Below are positions 36,223-44,699 of a DNA stretch of 64,000 bases, one piece after another. The position numbers and the translations under genes are program-made. Positions within the stretch are counted from its first letter, which is position 1; each line of letters opens with the position of its first letter. Source of the stretch: Parabacteroides distasonis (GTDB lineage: Bacteria; Bacteroidota; Bacteroidia; Bacteroidales; Tannerellaceae). Under the pieces are notes generated by a model that was given only the letters and a program-made list of their open reading frames with translations, did not search any database and had not been told where the DNA came from. The DNA lies in contig JAFBIR010000010.1 in assembly GCA_021531385.1 (NCBI GenBank), positions 83,337-147,336 of the forward strand, in the 5' to 3' direction.

Positions 36223-37578
36223 ATGAAACGGATAATCATAGGGGGCATGATGGCCTTTTTGTCGGCGATAGCTCCCGCCCATGCGCAAGAGCAAACGGCT
36301 CTTTGGAGCTTGGAGGCTTGCATCAACTATGCCTATGCCAACAACATTCAGCTGAAACAGAAGATGGAGGAGCAGGAGGCACGGAAGGTGGAGCTGCACA
36401 CCAGCAAGCATAGTTGGTTGCCGGCGGTCAATGCCAACATGGGGCAGAGCTTCCAGTTCGGGCGCTCCACCTCGAAGAGTGGTGTCATCGTGGATCAGAA
36501 CGCAGCCAACACTACCTTCAACATCAATTTGGATATGCCGATCTTCGATGGTTTCAAGATCCCGAATGACATCGCAGCTCGTAAGCTCGATCTGCAAGCG
36601 GCCATCGAGAGTTTGAACAAAGCAAAGGAAGATTTGGCGGTCAATATCGCCTCCTACTACCTGCAGGTGCTCTACAACAAGGAGTTGCAGCGGGTGGCGC
36701 AACTGCAGGTGGATTTGGATAGGGAGCAGGTGAATAAAACCGAGGCGATGGTGAATGCCGGCAAGGTGCCCCTCTCGCAGCTCTACGACATCAAGGCGCA
36801 GTTGGCGAAGGATGAGGTGACGCTCACCGAGGCGACCAACAATGTACAGTTGGCGCTGCTCGACCTGGCGCAGAGCTTGGAATTGGAGCGGAGCGATCGC
36901 AGTTTCGACATCGAGACCCCGCAAATCACCGATGCCGTAGCGGAAAACATGAGCAGCATCCTGCCGCCTGAGACCATCTTCGACCAAGCGGTGACCTTCA
37001 AACCGCAGATTAAGGAGCAGGAGTATCTGTTGGAGAGTCAAAAGCGGATGCTGAAGGTGGCGCAGGCAGGTTATTACCCCAAGCTCAACTTCGGCGCCTC
37101 CTATAGCAATGGCTATTACCACACCAGTATGGGCGGCGAGTATGCCGATACCCGCTCCTTTGGCGATCAGTTGAAGCAGAACGGGCAGAAGATCGTCGGT
37201 TTCTCGCTCTCTATCCCGCTGTTTAACCGTTTCCAGGTGCGCAACAGCGTGCGCTCGGCCCGTATCGGGATCAACAACCAACAATTAGTTGTAGAGAACA
37301 GCAAGAAAACGCTCTACAAAGAGATCCAGCAGGCCTACTACAATGCGACAGCGGCGCAAGAGAAATACACCGCTTCGGACAAGAGCGTAGCCTCCAGCCG
37401 AGAGGCATTCAGCTATGCCCAAGCCCGTTACGAAGCCGGAAAGAGCACCGTCTTCGAGTTCAACGAGGCGAAGACGAAGTATGCCCAGAGCTTGGCGGAA
37501 CAGGCGCAAGCCAAATACGATTTCATCTTCCGGGCAAAGATCCTCGATTTCTATCGAGGTACCCCCTTGAAGCTCTAA
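36223..37578 (+). CDS. TolC-family outer-membrane channel
   Basis: 451 residues with a signal peptide ending at AHAQ, then two repeats of the outer membrane efflux protein family, with long coiled helices (LEACINYAYANNIQLKQKMEEQ; YAQARYEAGKSTVFEFNEAK). It forms the outer-membrane exit duct for the exporter encoded by the four upstream genes. Repeat block B begins within 20 bases of its stop. Confidence 0.93.
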   Translation: MKRIIIGGMMAFLSAIAPAHAQEQTALWSLEACINYAYANNIQLKQKMEEQEARKVELHTSKHSWLPAVNANMGQSFQFGRSTSKSGVIVDQNAANTTFNINLDMPIFDGFKIPNDIAARKLDLQAAIESLNKAKEDLAVNIASYYLQVLYNKELQRVAQLQVDLDREQVNKTEAMVNAGKVPLSQLYDIKAQLAKDEVTLTEATNNVQLALLDLAQSLELERSDRSFDIETPQITDAVAENMSSILPPETIFDQAVTFKPQIKEQEYLLESQKRMLKVAQAGYYPKLNFGASYSNGYYHTSMGGEYADTRSFGDQLKQNGQKIVGFSLSIPLFNRFQVRNSVRSARIGINNQQLVVENSKKTLYKEIQQAYYNATAAQEKYTASDKSVASSREAFSYAQARYEAGKSTVFEFNEAKTKYAQSLAEQAQAKYDFIFRAKILDFYRGTPLKL

Positions 37579-37596
37579 TCGAACAGCCCCAAAAAC

Positions 37597-37718
37597 GTTG
37601 CCCGTGGTTCGGAAAAATCACGGGCAATGTTTTGAAAAACGATGGGCAACGTTTGAAAAAACTACGGGCAATGTTTTCCAAAACTACGAGCAATGTTTTT
37701 TGAAACTACGAGCAATAG
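37597..37718. repeat. Iteron-like array of 22-bp direct repeats (block B)
   Basis: Units start at 37620, 37642, 37664, 37686 and 37708, an exact 22-bp period. Each begins ACGGGCAATG (or ATGGGCAA, ACGAGCAA), then a T run, GAAAA and CT. A preceding partly inverted unit (TTGCCCGTGG) lies at 37598-37608. An equivalent array with the same register is at 62731-62829. Confidence 0.85.
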
Positions 37719-37764
37719 AATTTACGTTTATCAGCCATCCTTTTTATCGCTCCCAGTTAGGGGA

Positions 37765-37830
37765 AAATTTTTCTCCAACTGGAGAAAAATTGCTGTCTAA
37801 TTAGGGGTAGAGCCGTTGCGTGCAACGGCT
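37765..37830. repeat. Two strong dyads in block B
   Basis: TTTTTCTCC-AACT-GGAGAAAAA and the perfect palindrome AGCCGTTGC-GT-GCAACGGCT (37811-37830). Both recur at the same spacing in block C (second dyad 62922-62941). Confidence 0.75.
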
Positions 37831-37889
37831 GCGATGCCCTCCTGCGGAGCCTTTCGTTAGCCCTGCTCTTAAACGAATTTTAAGCCTTC

Positions 37890-38040
37890 GGCGATGTCGC
37901 CAAAAAACCATCACGGAGGAAAAAAAATCGCACCGTGATGCGAAGGGTGCTCGCTCCACGAAGCAAAAAAATTTCCATCGTGATGTGATTTTTTCCGCTT
38001 CGTGACGTGATTTTTTTCCCATCGTGATGCGCCAAAAATG
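37890..38040. repeat. Block B stretch rich in CATCACGG/CGTGATG motifs
   Basis: Repeats of CATCACGG, CACCGTGATG, CATCGTGATG and CGTGACGTGATTTTTT in both orientations. It aligns with 63000-63150 in block C. Reading frames across it differ between the two copies and give no recognisable protein. Confidence 0.65.
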
Positions 38041-38170
38041 GGGTAGTTTGGGGCTCTCGCTTGCCTTTCTGTCCGTCCTATTTTTGTTCCCCTCCGATAA
38101 TTTGATAATCAATAAATTGTCGAATCCCCATGTAGAGTCGTAGCGTGCCCCATGAAATGCTTGGGATAGT

Positions 38171-38386
38171 TTCGACCCTGCAAGGGTCACACCTTGTTAA
38201 CCGCCTGTTGAAAACTGGCGGGTCGCATGAAAGCCACCTTTTCTCATCCGACCCTGAATGGGTCGAACCCGTTGATGCTTTGTATGGTTCGACCCCGTTA
38301 GGGTCGTGGGTTGGGAGGGTAGGTTCGCCCACTCCGCACATCTGGCGATATGCGGTTATCGAAGGTTCTACCCCGTTGGGGTCGTC
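38171..38386. repeat. Array of GACCC...GGGTC palindromes (block B)
   Basis: Four short dyads: GACCCTGCAAGGGTC, GACCCTGAATGGGTC, GACCCCGTTAGGGTC and ACCCCGTTGGGGTC, spaced unevenly over about 215 bases. The same series lies at about 63189-63402. The REP-like GAGACGCGCCA dyad follows in both. Confidence 0.75.
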
Positions 38387-38450
38387 ATCCTGGAGACGCG
38401 CCAATGGCACGTCTCTACGGTCAATGCTGTTCCCTATACCTATATTATAT

Positions 38451-38681
38451 AGAGAGGATGAGTTTGCGGGTCAGGCCCGCAAAGACACAGATAGTGAGGC
38501 TATTGGAAATGGACTTTCGGAAAAACGGGGACAAGTCATGCAAGAAAACGGCGTTTTTGTTGCGCAAACCAACGCCCTTGTTCATAAAAATGGGGTAGAA
38601 AATGTTTTTCTTGAAGCAATACTTGTTTGTCCCGAAATAACGCGTACCTTTGCGTCAGGAAAGTGAACCTTTTCTTTGAGC
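38451..38681 (+). repeat. ~232-bp segment, orientation opposite to block A
   Basis: The reverse complement of 2174-2405 with substitutions but almost equal length. In this orientation TTG (38623-38625), 19 bases and TACCTTTG (38645-38652) form a good promoter pointing at giant gene B, about 140 bases before its ATG. Confidence 0.75.
38623..38652 (+). promoter_or_regulatory. Candidate promoter of giant gene B inside the inverted segment
   Basis: TTG-19 bases-TACCTTTG, the -33/-7 spacing of Bacteroidetes housekeeping promoters. Blocks A and C carry the same promoter pointing the other way. Confidence 0.55.
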
Positions 38682-38742
38682 CGTTTTACCCCGTTATTTA
38701 ACGCAGTATGAACAGCTGGCTTGGAGAAGGGGCGTGATGCTA

Positions 38743-38792
38743 AGAACGAGTTATTTATAACATATTATTAATTTCTAAATGTTTTATTTATT
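38743..38792 (+). promoter_or_regulatory. Conserved AT-rich leader of giant gene B
   Basis: AAGAAC and TTATTTATAACATATTA repeat the leader of gene A (2613-2657) at nearly the same distance from the ATG. Conservation in an otherwise diverged flank suggests a function in translation or mRNA stability. Confidence 0.5.
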
Positions 38793-41700
38793 ATGAATGT
38801 AAAGTTTTCTACGCTTTTGGCTGGCGGTCTGCTGGCTCTAAGTACAAGTGCTTTTGCAGAAGTTGCTAACATCAAAAATCAGTTGAGCCCCGTTCAAGGA
38901 GGAAACTTGGTGTCAGGTAACACCTATTTTATTGTTACTGATGATAATGGTGAAATTGATGACACAAAAACTGTGTTCTTGGGTTTGAAGAATGCTACGA
39001 CTGAGGGTAACGTTGAAGCAGTGAATCTGAAGGCAAGTAATGCCAACAGTGGTGCTTTGCAAATAACAAACAAGCAAATAAAGTGGGTGGTAACTGTCTC
39101 TAACGTGGGAAGTGAGAAAATCTACACTTTTACAAATGCGGAGACTGAGACTAAATTGACATTTGGTACGACCGGTGCAATTAAAGAGAAGAAAAGTGAA
39201 GCTGTGGAAAGCGAAACTTCTTCGAGTTTATTGACAGGTGAGGCTGGTGGTGTGTTTACTTCCAAGTTGACACAAGACCCTGAAACAAATAACGAGTTGA
39301 CAATCGCAGAAAGTGGGACAACATTGAGCGATGACGGTGGAAAGATCTACTTCTTCCAGGTAAAAGAGAAAACAGACATTAATGCTGATGGGTTGAATGG
39401 TTTGATGGGTAATGGGTTTATGTTCAGCTTCCCCGATGCTGATCCGGCTCCTGCCTCTAATCCGTTCGGCTCTAAGTTGACTGCTGTGAACTTAGGAGGG
39501 GAGACTTGGAATACAGGTGAAAATACTGTGAAAGCTGGACTTTATTTTGTTTCTTCTCTTGCAAGCGATGCATTGGGAGATAATGGTAAGTTTGTGAGCA
39601 AGACTAAGTTTGATGCTTCAACCTTCGTTGCAGTTTCTACATTGGATAACTATGAGATCAATGGTTTGAATCCTGGAGAAAAAGGTGATGGCTTCAAGTT
39701 TATTACCGTGAAAGGTGAAGATTTGGTTGGCACTAAAGAGAAAGGTAAAACTATGTTTGATAATGCTATCTTCTCTGTCTCTGAGCCGGATCCTGAGAAC
39801 GGTAAAAATATTTTTACAATGACAGTGAAACCGTATGTGGCTTATGGTAAAAATGTGGATGAGACAAACGCAACAAACGACAATACAGTTAACGTAGTGG
39901 CTTTCACAACCATGGGTGCCTCTTATGTAACTACTTTGAAGGAAGTTGCGGGTAAGGCGACAAATAAGTTGGCGGTAAACGCAACCAATGTGTTGGCAGC
40001 TGAGGATCTGTTGAAGAGCGACGCTCCGGCTGTATTCAACATCCAGTTCACCAGCAGCGAGGCAGATTTGAAGGAAGATAAGTCTTCTGAGTATGGCAAA
40101 TACTTGGGTATCTATAACAATGGTGGCTATGCATTGTTGGCACAGGGCTCTTCCTTCTTGGATTTGGATGCTCCGCAGAACCAGTGGTATGTATCTGATG
40201 TTAAAAATGGTGTCTTTACATTCAAGAACCGTGAAAGTGGAACGGCTATCAATGTGCAGTTGCGTAAGACTAAGAAAGAGAATATCTATGATGTTGTTTC
40301 TGCCGAGGGAACAAAGGTAAACTATGCTTATATCAATGGTAACGGTGTTTATACTATTGAGACAGAAGAAAATGCTAAAGCTTTGAGTTCTGGTGAGTTG
40401 CAGATCAAACTGATTGAGGCTACGATTACGAAGAACGCTGGTTATTTGGATCTCTCTAAAGAGGAGTTGGCACAACCCATCCAGATCAAGTTCACGGTGG
40501 CAAACAAATTGTTGTCCAAGAATATGTATGTTGAGGCTAATACAACGGCAGGGACAGTGTCTTTGACGGAGGATGAGGACTATGCAACGCTGTGGGACAT
40601 CGTGAAGTTCGCCGCTAAGGAGGATTCTATCTCAGGTAAGATCAAGTATGCTTACATGAAGGATGAGAAGACCATGGATTACAAGGAGGTTGTTGATAAG
40701 GCGATTACTACTTATGCGTTGAAGATCAATGGCTTGAGCAAGGCTTGGTATTTGAATTTCCCGAACCAAACTAACGGTGCATATAATGTTAAGCAAACAG
40801 ATAAGATTGCACAGGCACAGCGTTATATCTTGAAAGAGAACAAGAATGGTTCCATTTATTTGATTGCGGCAAATGTGGCAACATCCAATGCTTATGACAA
40901 GAACATTAAGAATAACACCAATGCATTGACTGTAGGAGGTAATGCTACTTTGGCAGAGGTTGGTATCTATGGTGCCGCTAATGATGATGTTCAGATGGAG
41001 TTAGAGTCTGTAGAGTTGCTTTCAACCTCTTTGGAGGCAGAGCCGCGCCACGCAAGCTTCAAGTCTGTAAACGGTGGTTTCTTGGGTATGGACGAGGATA
41101 ATAATGCGATCGTTGCTGCTACGCAAGAGGAGGCTAAGACGTTGACCTTCTGGTTGGATACAACAGACGTGAAGGAGTTGACCACTAACTTCTATATCTC
41201 TCAGGCAATGCCGGAAGGCTTGAAGGCTGCTGAGCCGCGCATGTTCTTGTTCAACCCGGTTGACTCTACCTCTTATTACGATGAGGGTACAGCAAGCAAC
41301 ACGAAGGATTATAGCTATATGTTGAGCGACAAGGCTACTACGAAGGCTATCTTCAAGGCAGCTACATTGATCAATAAGGACTCTATCAACACCTTCATCA
41401 AGGGTGAAGAGGTTGGTTTGAACAAGGATAATGGTTTGAATCGCTTCAAGTTCCAGATCAAGGAGGTTGATGATGAGGAGTATGTAATCGCATCAGGCGA
41501 TAAATATTTGTCAAGCATCAACGGTAAGGTTGGTTTTGGCGATTTGAAGAACGCTTTGGTTGTTACCCTTGGTGAGGGCGACGCAACCGCTAACGAGGCA
41601 ATCGAGGCAGCTGGTGTTCAGGTAATCGGTAGCAAGGGCGCTGTGACTGTACAGGGTGCTGCTGGTAAGGTAATTACCGTAGCTAACGTCTTGGGTCAGA

Positions 41701-41807
41701 CAATCGCTAACCAGGTAGCTGCTTCTGACAACGTAACGATCGCTGTTCCGGCAGGTATCGTAGTCGTTGCTGTTGAGGGCGAGGCTACTAAGGTAGTGGT
41801 TAAGTAA
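38793..41807 (+). CDS. Giant exported protein B, paralogue of protein A
   Basis: 1004 residues with a signal peptide (MNVKFSTLLAGGLLALSTSAFA). It aligns with the protein at 2658-5648 along its length, including DAPAVFNIQF, SEYGKYLGI, RHASF.SVNGGF and TFWLDTTDVKE, but the body has diverged far more than the last ~90 residues, where the two are nearly identical in protein and DNA. The C-terminal DUF6383-like domain ends VVVAVEGEATKVVVK. No enzyme motif is recognised. Surface display is inferred from the signal peptide and the sorting-domain-like C terminus. The codon usage is similar to gene A. Confidence 0.85.
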   Translation: MNVKFSTLLAGGLLALSTSAFAEVANIKNQLSPVQGGNLVSGNTYFIVTDDNGEIDDTKTVFLGLKNATTEGNVEAVNLKASNANSGALQITNKQIKWVVTVSNVGSEKIYTFTNAETETKLTFGTTGAIKEKKSEAVESETSSSLLTGEAGGVFTSKLTQDPETNNELTIAESGTTLSDDGGKIYFFQVKEKTDINADGLNGLMGNGFMFSFPDADPAPASNPFGSKLTAVNLGGETWNTGENTVKAGLYFVSSLASDALGDNGKFVSKTKFDASTFVAVSTLDNYEINGLNPGEKGDGFKFITVKGEDLVGTKEKGKTMFDNAIFSVSEPDPENGKNIFTMTVKPYVAYGKNVDETNATNDNTVNVVAFTTMGASYVTTLKEVAGKATNKLAVNATNVLAAEDLLKSDAPAVFNIQFTSSEADLKEDKSSEYGKYLGIYNNGGYALLAQGSSFLDLDAPQNQWYVSDVKNGVFTFKNRESGTAINVQLRKTKKENIYDVVSAEGTKVNYAYINGNGVYTIETEENAKALSSGELQIKLIEATITKNAGYLDLSKEELAQPIQIKFTVANKLLSKNMYVEANTTAGTVSLTEDEDYATLWDIVKFAAKEDSISGKIKYAYMKDEKTMDYKEVVDKAITTYALKINGLSKAWYLNFPNQTNGAYNVKQTDKIAQAQRYILKENKNGSIYLIAANVATSNAYDKNIKNNTNALTVGGNATLAEVGIYGAANDDVQMELESVELLSTSLEAEPRHASFKSVNGGFLGMDEDNNAIVAATQEEAKTLTFWLDTTDVKELTTNFYISQAMPEGLKAAEPRMFLFNPVDSTSYYDEGTASNTKDYSYMLSDKATTKAIFKAATLINKDSINTFIKGEEVGLNKDNGLNRFKFQIKEVDDEEYVIASGDKYLSSINGKVGFGDLKNALVVTLGEGDATANEAIEAAGVQVIGSKGAVTVQGAAGKVITVANVLGQTIANQVAASDNVTIAVPAGIVVVAVEGEATKVVVK

Positions 41808-41841
41808 AAAAAGAAAATGAGACAGAAATAAATAGTTTAGT

Positions 41842-41889
41842 TCCCGCGAGGCGTCAAGCCAAGTAGCTCGTGAGGGTGAACAAGCGGGA
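41842..41889 (+). ncRNA. Structured 3' UTR element B1
   Basis: Outer stem TCCCGC (41842-41847) with GCGGGA (41884-41889), inner GGC-5 nt-GCC (41850-41860), AAGTA and the core GTGAGGGTGAACA. The outer stem differs from A1 in sequence yet still pairs, which is covariation between two copies. Confidence 0.55.
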
Positions 41890-41919
41890 TCGTTAATAAA
41901 GAAATAAAAAAGTTCTTTT

Positions 41920-41957
41920 GCTCAGTAATCCCGTGAGGGGTGAACGGCAAGTTACTA
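41920..41957 (+). ncRNA. Structured 3' UTR element B2
   Basis: AGTAA...TTACT pairs around TCCCGTGAGGGGTGAACGGC. The core matches A2 (5767-5800). As at copy A, it lies between the first element and the terminator. Confidence 0.5.
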
Positions 41958-41960
41958 AAA

Positions 41961-41998
41961 AGGAGCCGTCGGGATGTCAAAATCTCGACGGCTTTTTT
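41961..41998 (+). terminator. Rho-independent terminator of giant gene B
   Basis: AGCCGTCGGGAT pairs with ATCTCGACGGCT (one mismatch) followed by six T. The AAAAAGGAGCCGTCGGG entry is the same as at 5803-5818. Confidence 0.9.
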
Positions 41999-42073
41999 GT
42001 GTTATAGATGAGGTGATTTAGCTTTTGAACGGAATAAGCGTTTCTTGTATGAGATTGTGTCACAAATTTATTA

Positions 42074-42081
42074 TACATTTG
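42074..42081 (+). promoter_or_regulatory. -7 promoter box of the AbiE-type locus
   Basis: TACATTTG matches TAnnTTTG, 20 bases before the antitoxin ATG. Between the terminator and this box (41999-42073) no other feature is seen. Confidence 0.45.
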
Positions 42082-42100
42082 TGGCAAAATCAAAGAAGTA

Positions 42101-42706
42101 ATGGCAGCGCAAAGCGTTTATAACGAGATAAAAAGAAGGGTAGAGAAATCCAAAAGGGGAAGGCTCTTCTTTCCCGATGATTTTCATCCGGCATCCTCTG
42201 ATGCAGTACGGTCGGCCTTGGTCCGTCTGTGTCGTGCGGGCGACCTTATGCGTGTGGCCCAAGGTATCTATTGCTATCCGAAAGTGGATAGGAAATGGGG
42301 AAGCGGCATCATCCCGCCCTCCATTGAAGAGATTGCCGAAGCTATCGCCAAGCGCGACAAGGTGAGGATAGCCCCTACCGGAGCATACGTACTGAACAAG
42401 CTGGGGCTTTCCACCCAGATTCCGGCCAATGTCGTGTTTGTCACGGATGGTTCGGGACGTCGCGTGTCTATCGGGAAGGGCAAGGGCATCCTGTTCAAGC
42501 ATACATCGGAAATGCGAATTTTCGCTTTCCGCTCCACTATGATGCAACTTATCGTGACCGCCATGCGAGAGATTGGCGAACAGAATGTGACCGACGAACA
42601 GATGGCCGTCATCAGGAAACATCTTGAACATGTAACTGAAGAAGACTATCAGAAAGACATCCAACTTGCACCGATATGGGTGCGAAAGAAACTCTCACAA
42701 CTATGA
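42101..42706 (+). CDS. AbiEi-type antitoxin (DUF6088 family)
   Basis: 201 residues. The N-terminal winged-helix part (KSKRGRLFFPDDFHPASSDA VRSALVRLCRAGDLMRVAQG, here split by a space for length) matches the DNA-binding domain of AbiEi antitoxins, followed by the DUF6088-type domain (YVLNKLGLSTQIPANVVFVTDG). In type IV systems it represses its own operon and counteracts an AbiEii nucleotidyltransferase toxin. Apparently intact. The toxin gene next to it is truncated. Confidence 0.8.
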   Translation: MAAQSVYNEIKRRVEKSKRGRLFFPDDFHPASSDAVRSALVRLCRAGDLMRVAQGIYCYPKVDRKWGSGIIPPSIEEIAEAIAKRDKVRIAPTGAYVLNKLGLSTQIPANVVFVTDGSGRRVSIGKGKGILFKHTSEMRIFAFRSTMMQLIVTAMREIGEQNVTDEQMAVIRKHLEHVTEEDYQKDIQLAPIWVRKKLSQL

Positions 42707-42722
42707 CATTTGTGCCGAACGT

Positions 42723-43031
42723 ATGTCGAGGCATCTTTACGACATCGGTCAGATTATGGACACGCCCATTGCGGAGGAAGCCTTGCAGGACAAGGCTCTC
42801 TATCAGTCGGTCATCGACCATCGCCGCACTTTCATCGGCTTGCGAGGGTTCGACTATGACACCTTGCAGCCCGCCACCTTGCGGATAGTTCCACCGGAAA
42901 ACATTGTGGAGGAATGGAGGAAGGACTACGAGGTGATGCAGGAAACCATGATCTATGGAGATTCACTGCCGTTCAGTCTCCTCCTCGACAAGATTCGGAT
43001 GCTGAATGAACGCATCAACAAGATGGGGTGA
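42723..43031 (+). pseudogene. C-terminal remnant of an AbiEii-type nucleotidyltransferase toxin
   Basis: The frame MSRHLYDIGQIMDTPIAEEA through LLDKIRMLNERINKMG matches the C-terminal helical part of AbiEii/AbiGii toxins (HLYDI, YQSVIDHRRTF, LRIVPPENIVEEWRKDYEVM). The N-terminal nucleotidyltransferase domain with its catalytic GS and DxD motifs is missing. The open frame begins inside the antitoxin gene, where its residues show no family similarity. A deletion has joined the antitoxin end to the toxin 3' part. The stop lies two bases from the convergent co-chaperone gene. Confidence 0.75.
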
Positions 43032-43032
43032 T

Positions 43033-43797
43033 TTATTTCATCCCTCGGGCCTTGTAGATTTTCTCTTTGGCCTCATTGATCCGTTGGAATTTCTCGGTGG
43101 CAGCCCGACGAATGTCTTCGCCGAGATTGGCCACCTTATCGGGATGGTGGGCTACCGCTAACCGGCGATAGGCCGCTCTGACCTCCTCGTCGGTCGCGGA
43201 GGGAGCGATCTCCAATACTTTATAGGCCTCCTCCAACGAATCGCCTCGCAGGTTGAGCATCGACTCTACCTCTTGCTGGGAAAGTCCCATCGCTATCGCT
43301 ACCTCTTTTAGCGCCTCGATCTCTGCCGCACAAACCGTGCCATCGCTCTTGGCGATCTCCGCCAAGAAGGCTAACAGCTGCAGCCGCTCCTCATAACGCA
43401 GGTTTTGAGCGATTTGCCGACCGCAATCTTGAATGGTCTGCCGGAAGCCCCACGGGTGCTCCTGATCCATCCGCTTGGCCTGCTCGAAGAGGCGAAGCAG
43501 AATCTGTTGCCCCTCATCCACCGCCATCTCGCCAAAGTTGCGACGCAAGAATTGGCGTACATATTCCATCTCGCTGTGCATGATCTTGCCATCCGCCCGG
43601 ATGATATAGGAGGCCATGACCAGCATGGAGAAAAGAAAACTGTTGCGTTCGCCTTGCCGGGGATCGGCATACGCCTCGCCTTGCCCGCCATTCTCCTTGT
43701 CGTCATAGAGTGAGCCTAATATGATACCTGCCAGCGCGCCTAATGGGCCCAGGGCCACAAAGCCCAAGATGCCCCCAATCCATTTTCCGATACTCAT
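43033..43797 (-). CDS. DjlA-like co-chaperone (TerB plus DnaJ domains)
   Basis: 254 residues. A glycine-rich hydrophobic N terminus (GGILGFVALGPLGALAGIILG) is probably a membrane anchor. A TerB-like helical domain (about residues 55-175, with two ADGKI/SDGTV-type metal-site loops) precedes a C-terminal J domain with HPD in AVAHHPDKV. J domains stimulate the ATPase of DnaK. The layout is that of DjlA. Confidence 0.9.
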   Translation of the reverse strand: MSIGKWIGGILGFVALGPLGALAGIILGSLYDDKENGGQGEAYADPRQGERNSFLFSMLVMASYIIRADGKIMHSEMEYVRQFLRRNFGEMAVDEGQQILLRLFEQAKRMDQEHPWGFRQTIQDCGRQIAQNLRYEERLQLLAFLAEIAKSDGTVCAAEIEALKEVAIAMGLSQQEVESMLNLRGDSLEEAYKVLEIAPSATDEEVRAAYRRLAVAHHPDKVANLGEDIRRAATEKFQRINEAKEKIYKARGMK

Positions 43798-43827
43798 AAG
43801 TAATACCTATTTTTACGTGTTAGGGAA

Positions 43828-44688
43828 TTAATGTGTCAACACCTCTAAGCCGGTCTCTGTCATGACAAAGGTGTGCTCCCACTGTGCGGAGGGCAGCTCA
43901 TCCTCGGTCACCACTGTCCAGCCATCGGCTTCATCAATAAAAACATGCCAAGTGCCCATATTGATCATGGGCTCGATGGTAAAGACCATGCCCGGCACCA
44001 AGAGCATACCTGTGCCTTTCCGTCCGAAGTGGCATACCTCCGGCTCCTCGTGGAAGGCTAACCCGACGCCGTGGCCGCACAGGTCGCGCACGACGGAATA
44101 GCCATTTTTCTCGGCATGTTTCTGGATGGCATGGCCAATGTCGCCCACAAACCCAAAGGGTTTCGCTGCCTCCCGACCGATCTCCAAACATTCTTTGGTG
44201 ACCTCTACCAAACGGCGTTTCTTCGGAGAGACGTTGCCAATCATAAACATGCGGGAGGCATCGGAGTAGTAGCCATCCAGGATGGTTGAGACATCGACAT
44301 TGATAATATCGCCATCCCGCAAGATCTCGTGCTCGCTCGGAATGCCGTGGCAAACCACCTCATTGATCGAGGTACAGACGCTCTTCGGGAAGCCTTCGTA
44401 GTTCAACGGAGCGGGGATCGCCCCATGATCCATTGTGTAGTCATAGACCAGTTTGTCGATGGCCGCCGTGGACATACCCTCTTTGATCTCTTGGGCCACC
44501 AAATCCAACACACCGGTATTGACCACACCACTGCGACGGATGCCCTCGATCTGTTCCGGTGTCTTGATCAACTCACGGGTCGGCACCAAATGCCCGTGGT
44601 CTTGCATATACAATATTTTCTTGTCTAACTCTGTGAGTGGTTGCCCCTTCAGGAGCTTCCAATTATGACTTTTTCTTCGTGAAAGCAT
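43828..44688 (-). CDS. map: Methionine aminopeptidase, type I
   Basis: 286 residues with a ~45-residue N-terminal extension before the catalytic domain. The five metal ligands of the pita-bread fold are visible: the Asp pair in INVDVSTILDGYYSDASRMF, His in GHGVG, Glu in FTIEPM and Glu in WEHT. It removes the initiator Met from new proteins. Bacteroidetes usually have another map in the ribosomal-protein operon (established knowledge), so this may be a second copy. It lies 11 bases after the S41 gene on the same strand. Confidence 0.93.
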   Translation of the reverse strand: MLSRRKSHNWKLLKGQPLTELDKKILYMQDHGHLVPTRELIKTPEQIEGIRRSGVVNTGVLDLVAQEIKEGMSTAAIDKLVYDYTMDHGAIPAPLNYEGFPKSVCTSINEVVCHGIPSEHEILRDGDIINVDVSTILDGYYSDASRMFMIGNVSPKKRRLVEVTKECLEIGREAAKPFGFVGDIGHAIQKHAEKNGYSVVRDLCGHGVGLAFHEEPEVCHFGRKGTGMLLVPGMVFTIEPMINMGTWHVFIDEADGWTVVTEDELPSAQWEHTFVMTETGLEVLTH

Positions 44689-44699
44689 ATCTTACCTAA

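Noticed and set aside
37620..37718. CRISPR array
   Set aside because: The 22-bp repeats abut directly with no spacers, and no cas gene is present in the window.
37801..38666. ORFs in repeat block B (up to 173 codons)
   Set aside because: The frames are not preserved in the collinear part of block C and have repeat-derived composition.
42666..43031. Complete small protein starting inside the antitoxin gene
   Set aside because: The residues before MSRHLYDI show no family similarity, and the rest matches only the C-terminal part of a larger toxin.
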